Shown one piece after another: positions 17,169 to 26,649 of a DNA stretch of 60,078 nt. Every line of letters starts with the position of its first letter. Within the stretch, counting starts at the first letter, position 1. The position numbers were made by a program, and so were the translations under genes. The notes beneath the pieces were generated by a model. It was given only the letters and a program-made list of their open reading frames with translations, was not told the origin of the DNA and ran no database searches. Source of the DNA: Bernardetia sp. (GTDB lineage: Bacteria > Bacteroidota > Bacteroidia > Cytophagales > Bernardetiaceae); assembly GCA_020630575.1 (NCBI GenBank), contig JAHDBD010000028.1, positions 1 to 60,078 of the forward strand. The letters are read 5' to 3'.

Positions 17169-20100
17169 TTAATTATTTCTGTTTTCCTTGCTATTATCCA
17201 ACTCAGCAGGGATAAATAATTTTTCTAATTCATCTTTAGTTTTTGGTTCGAAACTAGGCAAAATTACCATAAAAGTAGAACCTTTTCCAAGCTGACTAGC
17301 AAATTTGAGTTCTCCCCTTAGTTTTTCAACAGCCTGACGAACAATATAAAGTCCCAAACCATTTCCATCAGAGGTTTCGTTTCCACGATAAAACATATCA
17401 AAAATGCGTTCTTGATAGGCTTTATCTATGCCTACACCATTATCGGTAATTTTCAAAACAAACTTTTTGTCTTCTCTCAAAGCAGTTTCTACTATAATAA
17501 CTGATCTTTTTTTGGTTCTGTCTACAAACTTAATTGCATTTGAGAGTAAATTTCTCAAAATTACATTTAGTCTTAAATTATCAGTATAAATAGCTCCTTT
17601 TTGAGTTGACTTAATTTTGAATTTTATTTCATTTGCATAAGGTAAAAAATCTAAATCAGCAATATTTTTATGAATTAAATATTCTATTCGCAAAGGTTCA
17701 TAATTAGTTTCCAAATTACTTGTCTGAGAATAATTAATGATAGATTGTACAAATTCGTCAAGTTTATGAATTCTTCCTCTAATCATTCTGATATGAGAAA
17801 GTGCATTTTCTTTGTCAATTTCAGCAATATTTAACAAACCTAAAATAGATGTGAGAGGAGAACGCAAATCATGTGAGGCTTTATAGACAAACTGATCTAA
17901 TTCATAGTTACTTACTTTTAGTTCTTCTAAAGTTTGACGCAACATTTCTTCAGCTTCTACTTGGTCAGAAATATTTTCAATAAACATTACAATAAATGCA
18001 GGTTTTTTATCGTCATCTTTTACCACTGAAAGCGACAGATTGAGCCAAATGGTATCTCCATTTTTATGAATATAACGTGTTCGCATAGAATACCCTTCAC
18101 TTTTTTCATTCAGAACACGACGAAGCTGCATAATATCTCTTGGCAAATCTTTTGGGTGTGTTATTTCCCTCAATTTTTTGATACTAAGTTCGTTTTGAGA
18201 ATAGCCTGTCATTTTACAAAAATGAACATTGAAAGCTGCCCACGACAAATCTATTCCGATATGAGCAATTCCAATCCCTGCTTGTTCGAAGGTAGAACGA
18301 AATTTGAGTTCACTTTCCTTTAGTAACTGTTCTGTAATTTTTCGCTCACTAATATCTCTTACAATAGCGACAAAACGATTTTCTCCATCATCTAAATCTA
18401 CATATTGCAATAAAAGAGCAACAGGAAATTTGCCTCCACTTTTATGTAAAAAGGTTGTATCTAAGTTGATTTGATGATTTGTATTATTTACAACATAAGA
18501 AGTGAGTTGTTGAAAATCTTCAGGATTAATATCACTCATAAGGTCAATGAGCTTCATGGAACGAAGTTCTCCAAACGAATATCCCACGGCTTCTGTCGCT
18601 CCTTTATTAGCATAAATAAACAAATGTGTAGTGGCATCAAACATAAAAACACTATCTTTGGTAACATCTAATGTTCGTTTGAACTGTGCTAGAGAACGCA
18701 TAATCTGTGCTTTTTCCTGCTCAAATACTCTTCGTTCACTAATATCTCTGATTACATAAAGATAGCCAATTATGCTTTTGCTAGAATCATAAACAGGTGT
18801 AGAAATAGTTTCTGAATAAATTAGCTTTCCATTTTTAGACTTTAGAGCAATTTCGAAAACAGACATTTTTTCCATTATATCAAAATGATCAGAAATTAGG
18901 AAAAAGCTTTCTTCTTCGAATAGGCTTGAAAAAATTTTACCTGTATATTCCTCTTCATCATAATTTAAAAGTTTTTTTATAGCAGGATTTACCCATTCTA
19001 TTTCTAAGTTTGGATTAGTAAAAACGACTCCATCAGGAAGTGAGTCTAAAATGAATTGTAACATTCTTTTCGTATTGTCTAACTCGTGGTTAGCAAGAAT
19101 GCGTTGTGTCACTTCTGTATCTACTCCCTCAATGCGAATAGGATTTCCCTCTTTATCTACTGTTACTTTTACATCTGTCTGAATCCATTTCGTGTTTCCT
19201 TTTGTGTCTATGATACGATATTCATAAGATATACTTTGTCCTTCTCTTGCTTTTTTACGAGATTCATTGACAAGTTTTATATCCTTTGGATGTACTTTTT
19301 TTAGCCACGCATTTGGATCATCTTTTAATTCGGCTTGTGAAATATCATAAATTTTTTCCACAGCAGCAGAAATAGTAAGTAATTTATCTTTTTTGACATC
19401 ATAAGACCAAAATACATTATCTAAAGATTGAAAAATGCCTTCTAATAATTCTTTTGTATTCCTTAAATCTTTTTCAATACTTTTCTCTTCAGTAATGTCT
19501 TTTGAAGAAAGAATAAAAAACTGTTCTTTATTACGATTATAAAAATCATTAATATATAGTTCGATGTCAATCAATGCACCCTTTTTTTGCTTTAGCTTCC
19601 AAAAACGTTTTGCAGTAGTGTTTCCTCTGCGAGCTTTTTTTAAAGTATTAATGCTATCTTCTCTTTCGAAATCAGGCACAATTATAGAATATACTTGACC
19701 AATTAATTCTTCTGGTGTATAGCCAGTCATGAGTGCATATTGCCTATTTACATTTACAAAATAGCCCCATTCATTAATAACAGCTAATCCAATTTTGGCT
19801 GATTGAAAGATTGACTCTCCAAATGTTTGACTATCACGTAATTTATTTTGTACTTCTTTTGATTTTGTAAGGTTTCTCACTAAAGCAATATAAACCGTTT
19901 TTCCTTTTTCAAAATGAGTTTCGTTTAACGAAACACTTAAAGGAAATTCAGTTTGATTTTTGTGTTTTGCAATTAATTCTATATTATGAATGACCTTTAA
20001 ATCAGAAGAAGACTCTGCTACTAGCTGCGTAAAACGATCAGGTATAGGTTTATTAGACAAAAGTAATTCTACCGATTTGCCTAGTAATTCTTCTTCTTTG

Positions 20101-20627
20101 TAACCAAAAATATTCTCAGCAGCAGGATTAACCAAAGATATAATTCCCTTTTCATTGATAACAAAAATACCATCAGGAACAGTTGCTAGGATAGTATTCA
20201 ACTGCTTTGTCTGTATGGCTCTTGTTTCAATAAATGTTTCTACTAAATCAGGGTTAATAGTAGTTGATGTATAAGCAATGGATATATAAACGTAATTTTC
20301 TTTTGTAGAAATTGTAGAAATTTTATATTCTTCTCTATTGTTTATATTATTTATGAAGCTATACGATTCAATTATTTTTTCATTTATTTGGATACGTGTT
20401 TTGTCAAGTTGATTTATTAACCTAGTAATCAATTCTTTAGTACCTATTTTATTCTGTCCTTCAATTCTTTTTTCTATTTCTTCTATAAAACTTTCTCCAA
20501 TTAAGAATTTTTCTTCTCTTTGAGCAAGTTTTTCCATAGCAGTATTGGCGTGCAGGATACGATTATGTATATCTAGCACACAGAGAGCTTCTGTAGATAG
20601 TTTAAAAAAGGGGCTTGTATGAGGCAT
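17169..20627 (-). CDS. Soluble multi-PAS sensor histidine kinase
   Basis: 1152 residues with no membrane span, so a cytoplasmic sensor. An N-terminal PAS-like segment is followed by about six more PAS or PAC units (roughly 140-255, 265-385, 395-515, 525-640, 650-770 and 775-895), recognised by repeats of GYTPEELIG, VNPAAENIFGYKEEELLG and DITEEK/DISERK linkers. HisKA follows, with His919 in ASHDLRSPLTSILG, then HATPase_c with LLSNAIKF, ITDNGVGIDKAYQERIF and GNGLGLYIV. There is no receiver domain. The start is ATG at 20627, with an extra TTG just upstream. Its ligands are unknown; the neighbouring reg_prop phosphatase suggests a local signalling hub. Confidence 0.92.
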   Translation of the reverse strand: MPHTSPFFKLSTEALCVLDIHNRILHANTAMEKLAQREEKFLIGESFIEEIEKRIEGQNKIGTKELITRLINQLDKTRIQINEKIIESYSFINNINNREEYKISTISTKENYVYISIAYTSTTINPDLVETFIETRAIQTKQLNTILATVPDGIFVINEKGIISLVNPAAENIFGYKEEELLGKSVELLLSNKPIPDRFTQLVAESSSDLKVIHNIELIAKHKNQTEFPLSVSLNETHFEKGKTVYIALVRNLTKSKEVQNKLRDSQTFGESIFQSAKIGLAVINEWGYFVNVNRQYALMTGYTPEELIGQVYSIIVPDFEREDSINTLKKARRGNTTAKRFWKLKQKKGALIDIELYINDFYNRNKEQFFILSSKDITEEKSIEKDLRNTKELLEGIFQSLDNVFWSYDVKKDKLLTISAAVEKIYDISQAELKDDPNAWLKKVHPKDIKLVNESRKKAREGQSISYEYRIIDTKGNTKWIQTDVKVTVDKEGNPIRIEGVDTEVTQRILANHELDNTKRMLQFILDSLPDGVVFTNPNLEIEWVNPAIKKLLNYDEEEYTGKIFSSLFEEESFFLISDHFDIMEKMSVFEIALKSKNGKLIYSETISTPVYDSSKSIIGYLYVIRDISERRVFEQEKAQIMRSLAQFKRTLDVTKDSVFMFDATTHLFIYANKGATEAVGYSFGELRSMKLIDLMSDINPEDFQQLTSYVVNNTNHQINLDTTFLHKSGGKFPVALLLQYVDLDDGENRFVAIVRDISERKITEQLLKESELKFRSTFEQAGIGIAHIGIDLSWAAFNVHFCKMTGYSQNELSIKKLREITHPKDLPRDIMQLRRVLNEKSEGYSMRTRYIHKNGDTIWLNLSLSVVKDDDKKPAFIVMFIENISDQVEAEEMLRQTLEELKVSNYELDQFVYKASHDLRSPLTSILGLLNIAEIDKENALSHIRMIRGRIHKLDEFVQSIINYSQTSNLETNYEPLRIEYLIHKNIADLDFLPYANEIKFKIKSTQKGAIYTDNLRLNVILRNLLSNAIKFVDRTKKRSVIIVETALREDKKFVLKITDNGVGIDKAYQERIFDMFYRGNETSDGNGLGLYIVRQAVEKLRGELKFASQLGKGSTFMVILPSFEPKTKDELEKLFIPAELDNSKENRNN

Positions 20628-20862
20628 CAACGACCAGCTTTACAGATAATATAAATACGTTTATCCAATATTTGTCTTTAATTTATGAAAAAAAAAACAC
20701 TTCTGTGATTTTTATTTAAAATAACTCTTTTTTTTTGATTTCAAGATAAGTTTAAAAGGTAACTTCTGTGTACTGTGATTAGAGTGAAACATAGGTTTTG
20801 CGAAACTCATAATCTAAATACAGTCTGTAAAAAAGGATTAAAACTGTGTTCAATTTATAATT

Positions 20863-20925
20863 CTGCCATTGTCAGTTTCCCCACCTATGATAGTAAAACA
20901 CAGGCAAACTTATGTTACACTGTAC
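20863..20925 (+). repeat. 63-bp dispersed repeat, copy 1
   Basis: This 63-bp block aligns without gaps to the reverse complement of 33211-33273, with about 12 mismatches (81% by hand). It starts CTGCCATTGTC, contains GATAGTAAAAC, and ends TTATGTTAC plus GTAC. It lies in the gap between the PAS kinase and the reg_prop phosphatase gene and touches the stop codon of the latter. The rest of the 297-bp gap (20628-20924) holds no gene. Confidence 0.8.
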
Positions 20926-23900
20926 TAAATGTCTACATCTATTTTAACTCCTATAATCAAAACATCATCGACTTGTGAGTAATTACCTTTCCATTCTTCA
21001 AATGTATCTTTTAAGATTTGATATTGCTCTTTCATAGGTAGCTGATAAATTTCTAATAATAGTTTTTTCAATTTACCTTTCATAAACTTTCTATCTTGTT
21101 CTCCTCCAAATTGGTCTTGATAACCATCAGAAAACGTATATAATACAGTTGGAGAGTCAATTTTGATAGTGTGATTTGTATATTTTATGCTTTCATTATC
21201 AGAATAATTCCCACCTATCGAAAGTTTATCAGCCTTTATTTCGTGTAACTCTCCGTTTTTGATATAAATCAATGGGTTTTTAGCCCCAGCAAATTCTACT
21301 GTATGAGCTTTTTGATTCCATGTCCAAATATTCATATCCATTCCATCACGATTATCTGTTTCTCGTTGTCTTAAGATATTACTTATTTCTTCATTAAGAA
21401 CATTAAGAATAAGACTAGGTTGTGTAATAGAATAGTCTTGAATTACTTTATTGAGTAAATCATTTCCTATCAAAGACATAAATGCTCCTGGTACACCATG
21501 TCCTGTACAATCCACAGTAGCTATAACTATTTTTTCGCTTTGTTTTTCTATCCAATAAAAATCTCCTGAAACTATATCTCTAGGCAAAAATAATATAAAA
21601 GACTCAGGTAAAAGTTCTTCCACTTGTTCTAGCGTAGGAAGCATTGCTAATTGAATACGTTTGGCATAATTAATACTAGAAATGATATTATGATTTTGTT
21701 TTTCGATAAGAAGATTTCTTTCATCTACTACTTGCTGCTGAGTAATCAGTTCTTCATTACTAGATCGAAGTTCGGCAGTACGTAATTTAACAATCCTTTC
21801 TAACTCTTCAGCTTTCATCTTAATTCTCTTTGTTCTTGCAGCTACTACTCCCCAAATACCTCCTCCTGCTAAGAGAACTATCAATCCAATAAACCAAGGT
21901 GTTTCATAAATATGAGGTCTAACAACAACTTTTACACTTGCACCCTCATTGTTCCAAACGCCATCATTATTAGCTGCAATCACTTGAAAATTGTATGTTC
22001 CGTTAGGAAGATTGGTATAAATTGCTTCTCTTTTATTATTTTTTGCTACCACCCACTCTTTATCAAAGCCTTCTAATCGGTATTTGAACTTTACTTTTTC
22101 AGGCGCACGAAAACTAAGAGCTGTAAAATCAATAATGACACGCTGTTGCTCAGGTTTTACAATTACTTTTAAAGGTTCTAAAAAAAACTCATCATCTAAA
22201 AAAACTTTCTGTACATATACAGGAGGGCGACGAGAATTAATAGGTAAAAAATTAGGATTGATGTGTAAAATACCGTTGTTAGTAGGAATCCAAATTATTC
22301 CGTGAGGAGAAATAATTGATTGAGTTGCCCCCTTACATTGTTCGGAACGCATACCATCATTTTTGTCGTATTGTGTCCAGTTTAAGTCTATATCTTCTCC
22401 ATTGGCTAAAGAATTGAGTTCATTTTTATTTATGCGTAACACTCCTCTATTGGAAGAAAACCAAAAATATCCCTTCTCATCTTCTACAATATCAAAAATA
22501 GTTTCATTCGGCAAACCGTTTGAACCATCAAAAACAAATGCTTTTTGATCTTTCCAGCGCACCAAACCAGCATTAGTAGCCAACCAAATTATATTTTGCT
22601 TATCACAATAAATATTAAAGATAAGATTAGTAGGCAATCCATTTTCAGTAGAGAACAAATCAAATTTACTTCCATTTTCTACAGCTAATCCTCCATTATT
22701 TGTTCCTACTAAAAGGTTTCCATTATTATCTTCTGTTATTGACATCACAAAGTCAGGAGTAAAACCTCTTTCTAGACCAATTTTTGAAAAACTATCTTGC
22801 CCTGTTTTCTTATCTTTTTTATATTCTACCAATCCTTCTCCTCGTGTTCCTATCCAAAAACGACCTTTTGAATCTTGATAGGTAAGTCGCAAAATATTAG
22901 TTGGAAGCCCATCTTTTGTAGTAAATAATTTTTCGTTTCCATTAGTATCTTTCCTTAATAGACCGTCATAAGTAACTATCCAAACGATTCCTTCATTATC
23001 TTGACGGATATTGAATATTTCTTGTCCAGTAATATTTGTTTTTAATGGATAATCAAACACTTTATTTTGAGTGGAATTTATTCGATGAATTGTTCCACTA
23101 CTTGTTCCGACCAAAACATCTGTATTATTATAAACACCCACCGAGTTTACAGAAGGATAAGCAAGTCCTTCACGAACAGTATAATTAATAAATTTTCCAT
23201 CACGCAAACGACACAGTCCATGTCTAGCTGTCGGAATCCATAAGTCATCTTCTTGATCTAGCCAAACTGAACGCACATCATCAAATGCTTCTCCTGTATC
23301 GGTGGTAAGAAGTTCTAATTCCTCTGTCAGAACATTATGACGATAAATATTATTACGAGTAACAATCCAAAAATTACCTGCTGGATCAAACCTCATATCA
23401 TGAATTCGCTCTTCAGCTAGTTTTGGAAATTGTCTGATAAACTTATCATTTTCATATTTTAAAATTCCTTGATATGTTCCTGCCCAGACTCTTTTCTTAC
23501 TGTCTAAATATAATTTTAATGTACGGGTATTTTCTAATTCAGAAGCTACTTTTAGTAATTGGTTATTTTCCAAAGTTAGCACGCCTTGATTCCTTGTAGC
23601 TAACCAAAATTTACCTCTAGGATATTCTAAAATATCATAAATAGATTCAGAAGACAATTCTTTTGAAAAAAGAGGTGAAATTTTTTCTTTTTTTATATCA
23701 TAAACTAACAAACCACTTGAACGAGTACCAATATAAACTGAATCACTATTATCTAAAATATGAATTGCTTCAATGTATTGTTTTTCTAAACCATGTGATT
23801 TAAAAACTCCATTTTTGTAACTGACCAATCCACTTCCTTGTGTTCCTATCCATAACGTACTGTCTTGGCTTTCTGCCAAACGAGTAATATTATTTGTCTT

Positions 23901-24260
23901 AAAAACGTCGTTTGTATTTTTGGTGTATAAGTCAAAACTATTTCCATCAAAACGCAAAAGTCCATCATAACTTCCTATCCATAAATAACCATCTTTTGTT
24001 TGAATGAGTTGAAGAAGTGTTCCAGAAGGTAATCCCTTTTCACTATCCCAAACGTCTATTAAGAATTGGGAGAGTTGTTTGTTAGGATCAAAAGGAATGT
24101 GTTTGTTTTGCTTTTGTGCATTAACAATAGGTGAAACACAGAGAAACAAAATCAAGACTAAGCCTTTTACTAAAGATTTTGAAAAGAAATTCTCAGTAAA
24201 AAGATGAAAGTAAATTTTAAGAAAAGAGATAATTGATAATTTTTCTCGTAATTTTTTCAA
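20925..24260 (-). CDS. Two-component-regulator-propeller / Y_Y_Y / SpoIIE-phosphatase sensor
   Basis: 1111 residues. A signal anchor (about 32-48, ending NAQ) is followed by two seven-bladed propellers made of reg_prop repeats (about 60-680; units such as DGYLWIGSYDGL and KGRFWIGTRGEGL), a Y_Y_Y domain (about 715-785, with FKYRLEGFDKEW), one membrane span (WFIGLIVLLAGGGIWGVVA), a coiled coil (about 825-870), and a PP2C-type SpoIIE phosphatase (about 880-1108, with SGDFYW, ATVDCTGHGVPGAFMSLIG and TFSDGYQDQFGG). It probably senses a periplasmic ligand and dephosphorylates a serine-phosphorylated partner in the cytoplasm. The start is a TTG at 24260, as no ATG precedes the signal segment, so the exact N-terminus is uncertain. 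Confidence 0.92.
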   Translation of the reverse strand: MKKLREKLSIISFLKIYFHLFTENFFSKSLVKGLVLILFLCVSPIVNAQKQNKHIPFDPNKQLSQFLIDVWDSEKGLPSGTLLQLIQTKDGYLWIGSYDGLLRFDGNSFDLYTKNTNDVFKTNNITRLAESQDSTLWIGTQGSGLVSYKNGVFKSHGLEKQYIEAIHILDNSDSVYIGTRSSGLLVYDIKKEKISPLFSKELSSESIYDILEYPRGKFWLATRNQGVLTLENNQLLKVASELENTRTLKLYLDSKKRVWAGTYQGILKYENDKFIRQFPKLAEERIHDMRFDPAGNFWIVTRNNIYRHNVLTEELELLTTDTGEAFDDVRSVWLDQEDDLWIPTARHGLCRLRDGKFINYTVREGLAYPSVNSVGVYNNTDVLVGTSSGTIHRINSTQNKVFDYPLKTNITGQEIFNIRQDNEGIVWIVTYDGLLRKDTNGNEKLFTTKDGLPTNILRLTYQDSKGRFWIGTRGEGLVEYKKDKKTGQDSFSKIGLERGFTPDFVMSITEDNNGNLLVGTNNGGLAVENGSKFDLFSTENGLPTNLIFNIYCDKQNIIWLATNAGLVRWKDQKAFVFDGSNGLPNETIFDIVEDEKGYFWFSSNRGVLRINKNELNSLANGEDIDLNWTQYDKNDGMRSEQCKGATQSIISPHGIIWIPTNNGILHINPNFLPINSRRPPVYVQKVFLDDEFFLEPLKVIVKPEQQRVIIDFTALSFRAPEKVKFKYRLEGFDKEWVVAKNNKREAIYTNLPNGTYNFQVIAANNDGVWNNEGASVKVVVRPHIYETPWFIGLIVLLAGGGIWGVVAARTKRIKMKAEELERIVKLRTAELRSSNEELITQQQVVDERNLLIEKQNHNIISSINYAKRIQLAMLPTLEQVEELLPESFILFLPRDIVSGDFYWIEKQSEKIVIATVDCTGHGVPGAFMSLIGNDLLNKVIQDYSITQPSLILNVLNEEISNILRQRETDNRDGMDMNIWTWNQKAHTVEFAGAKNPLIYIKNGELHEIKADKLSIGGNYSDNESIKYTNHTIKIDSPTVLYTFSDGYQDQFGGEQDRKFMKGKLKKLLLEIYQLPMKEQYQILKDTFEEWKGNYSQVDDVLIIGVKIDVDI

Positions 24261-24549
24261 GGGGAAAGTAGTCTAAAGAATGTGCAATTTTGAGCAAATA
24301 ATCTGATAGTAAGTAGCACAAAAATAACATTTTTTTTGATTTATCAAACCCACATTGAAGTTAAATCTTAAAAATAGATATAAAAACAGCTAAAATCTTT
24401 GTTTGATTGAATTCATAAAAGAGATTTGATTATTTTGCTTTTTTTATTTTAAATTTATGTAGCTTGTCTTACCAAGAGCAAAAAAGTAGTATGATAATTG
24501 GGTTTAATGATAGAACTCTTTTATTCTATAAGTATCTAAACAAAATTAT
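24261..24549. other. Divergent spacer between the reg_prop phosphatase and the MORN-like protein
   Basis: A 289-bp AT-rich stretch with no gene. It must contain both promoters; no clean -7/-33 pair or palindrome stands out. Confidence 0.35.
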
Positions 24550-25314
24550 ATGAAAAATAAGTATTATTCAAATGTATATTTAACTCTGTATTTATTTGCT
24601 TTTTTATTCTTTAGCTTTATACAAAATTCTGTTGCACAATCAAAAAAGCAAGAGTTTTATAAAAGTGGAATACTAAAAGCTGAAGGAAAAGAAGTAAAAG
24701 GAAATAAAGAAGGATATTGGTTCTTATATTATCCAGATGGAACAACAATGGCGTTTGAGAACTACCAATACAATAAACTTAATGGAACATCAAAGTATTA
24801 TTCACCAGATGGAAAGCTAGAGCGAAAAGAAATATGGATAAATGGAATGTTACAAGATTCAGCTTTTTTTTATTATCCAAATGGACAAGTAAAACGTACA
24901 GGTATTTATCGTGATGGTGCGTATGAAGGTCTTTGGCTAACTTTTTATGAAGATGGAACTCTTGCAAGACGAGTTTTTTATACAAAAGGACAATTAGATG
25001 GGTTAGTAGAAGAATATTTTACTGATGGAAGTGCAATTCAATCAGGAACATACAAAGATGGACAAAAACAAGGTTCTTGGACATACTATGATCAAAACGG
25101 GATTGTAATGAGTAGAGGAGTATATAAAGAAGGAAAAAAAACTGGATATTGGATTCACTATGATGAAAAAGGAAAACCAAAATATGAAGGTCAATATAAA
25201 GAGGGAAAAGTAACTGGCGAGTGGTTTTATTATAAAAGAGGAAAACGAAAAACTGCTAAGAAAAACAAACTACCTATTAAAGAACTAGAATTTGAAGAAG
25301 AAAGCAATGAATAA
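24550..25314 (+). CDS. Secreted MORN-variant (YwqK-like) repeat protein
   Basis: 254 residues with a cleavable signal (about 10-30, ending SVAQS). Nearly all the rest is a run of about eight units of 23 residues with the pattern G-x-Y-K-x-G-x-x-x-G-x-W-x-x-Y-Y-x-x-D/N-G, for example YKDGQKQGSWTYYDQNG and YKEGKKTGYWIHYDEKG. This is the MORN_2/YwqK-type repeat. The tail is Lys/Glu-rich. Members in Bacteroidota are exported, and their role is poorly known; the name antitoxin given to some is not supported by anything here. It is followed by a strong hairpin, convergent with the desaturase gene. Confidence 0.85.
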   Translation: MKNKYYSNVYLTLYLFAFLFFSFIQNSVAQSKKQEFYKSGILKAEGKEVKGNKEGYWFLYYPDGTTMAFENYQYNKLNGTSKYYSPDGKLERKEIWINGMLQDSAFFYYPNGQVKRTGIYRDGAYEGLWLTFYEDGTLARRVFYTKGQLDGLVEEYFTDGSAIQSGTYKDGQKQGSWTYYDQNGIVMSRGVYKEGKKTGYWIHYDEKGKPKYEGQYKEGKVTGEWFYYKRGKRKTAKKNKLPIKELEFEEESNE

Positions 25315-25319
25315 TTGTG

Positions 25320-25368
25320 AATGGTTAATTATAAACGGACTACTTTCATTCATTTATAATTAACCATT
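25320..25368. terminator. 16-bp perfect stem between convergent genes
   Basis: AATGGTTAATTATAAA (25320-25335) and its reverse complement (25353-25368) enclose a 17-nt loop. It lies 5 bp past the MORN-like gene and 17 bp past the desaturase stop, as expected for a two-way terminator, although neither side has a long T run. Confidence 0.6.
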
Positions 25369-25385
25369 TATCACTAATAATGATT

Positions 25386-26378
25386 TTAATCTATCCACTT
25401 AAATTTATATCCTGCACTTGTGTCTGTTTTCATTCTTTCAGCTACACGCAAAAGTCTAGCAGGAAGTTTCATAATATAATCTCTTGCTTTTTCGCCTGTT
25501 TCATTAAGGTCTTTCAAGTTTTCGATATTCCATTTCTTGATTAGCACTTCCATAATATCAACATAATCTTCTGCTGTATAAACCCCCAAACGTTGAGCGC
25601 AATCAGAAAAATGCTTGAAGGTTTCGCCTACTTTTCCACCAATTTCACGTAAATAATGCGCTGGCATTACAATTTTTTTACGCATCATATCTTCAAAAGC
25701 AAAAAGCATTTCATTTGGATCAACTTCCAAAATCTTTTCTACAAATGACATATACGCATACGCATGGCGATACTCGTCGGCAGCTACCATACTACACATT
25801 TTCTCTAAATCTGAATTATCATGTGTTCCTGCCAGTTGAGCTACTCGTTTGTGTGAAATGTTAGTAGCTAATTCTTGAAATGAAGTATAAACAAAATTAC
25901 GATAAGGGTCTGTTGCAGTTCCGATATCAAAACCATCAGCAATTAAGTGTTGAGTAGAAATTTCTACTTGCTTCATATTTACTCGTCCTGATAAATAAAG
26001 GTATTTATTGAGCAAATCTCCATGACGATTTTCTTCTGCTGTCCAGCCTCTTACCCATTTTGACCACGGATTTTCTTTGTCGCCTTGATGTACACCTTCT
26101 ACATCCATCAACCAAGATTCGTAAGTTGGAAGAGCTTCCTCTGTTATCATATCGCCTATCAAAACAATCCAAAAATCATAAGATAGTTCTCTAGCACGTT
26201 CTTGAAGATCTTTTACTTTATCAAAAAAATCTAGTTTAGAAGCATCAGGCAATAAATCGGAAGGCTGCCAGTTTACATCAATAGGACGTAAAAATTTACT
26301 TGTCATTTGATCCACATAGCCTTCTAAGTGGCGCATGACTTCTAAACGAGAAGGAGAAAGGGTTAGAATATTACTCAT
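25386..26378 (-). CDS. Acyl-ACP desaturase (soluble di-iron type)
   Basis: Cytoplasmic O2-dependent enzyme introducing a cis double bond into an acyl-ACP, like plant stearoyl-ACP desaturase. The ferritin-like four-helix core carries the two iron motifs as EENRHGD (EExxH) and DEYRHAY (DExxH, with Asp for the first Glu), plus TEEALPTYE earlier. At 330 residues it is typical for the bacterial members. The start is ATG at 26378. A TAAATTTG promoter with an FNR/CRP-like palindrome lies upstream (26504-26560), similar to those of the cbb3 oxidase genes; control by oxygen would make sense for an oxygen-consuming desaturase. Product chain length is not predictable. Confidence 0.9.
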   Translation of the reverse strand: MSNILTLSPSRLEVMRHLEGYVDQMTSKFLRPIDVNWQPSDLLPDASKLDFFDKVKDLQERARELSYDFWIVLIGDMITEEALPTYESWLMDVEGVHQGDKENPWSKWVRGWTAEENRHGDLLNKYLYLSGRVNMKQVEISTQHLIADGFDIGTATDPYRNFVYTSFQELATNISHKRVAQLAGTHDNSDLEKMCSMVAADEYRHAYAYMSFVEKILEVDPNEMLFAFEDMMRKKIVMPAHYLREIGGKVGETFKHFSDCAQRLGVYTAEDYVDIMEVLIKKWNIENLKDLNETGEKARDYIMKLPARLLRVAERMKTDTSAGYKFKWID

Positions 26379-26503
26379 AGACTATTTTTTTTGTATCAGT
26401 TTTATTAAAGTCTATTACTTAATTTTAGCATAGAATTGAACCGATAAATTATTTATTTAATTGTGTGTATTTGTGTGTGCTGTTTATTTTGGCTTGCAAG
26501 ATA

Positions 26504-26560
26504 CAAATTTAATAAGCGCAAAACACTATCAAAAGTTGCTTTACTTACTGATTTTTGACA
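26504..26560 (-). promoter_or_regulatory. Desaturase promoter with FNR/CRP-like site
   Basis: In gene direction: TGTCAAAAATCA (26549-26560), then 43 nt from its centre to the -7 box TAAATTTG (26504-26511), with TTTG 18 nt before that box. The palindrome resembles the sites at 44836-44847 and 45448-45459. The promoter elements are good; the regulator is inferred. Confidence 0.5.
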
Positions 26561-26649
26561 GTTTTTATACAAAAAACCGACTTTTAGATTATTAAAAAAC
26601 AAAATTATTTTTGCTTGTTAAAAGCTAGACCATTTGTATTTCATCCAAT

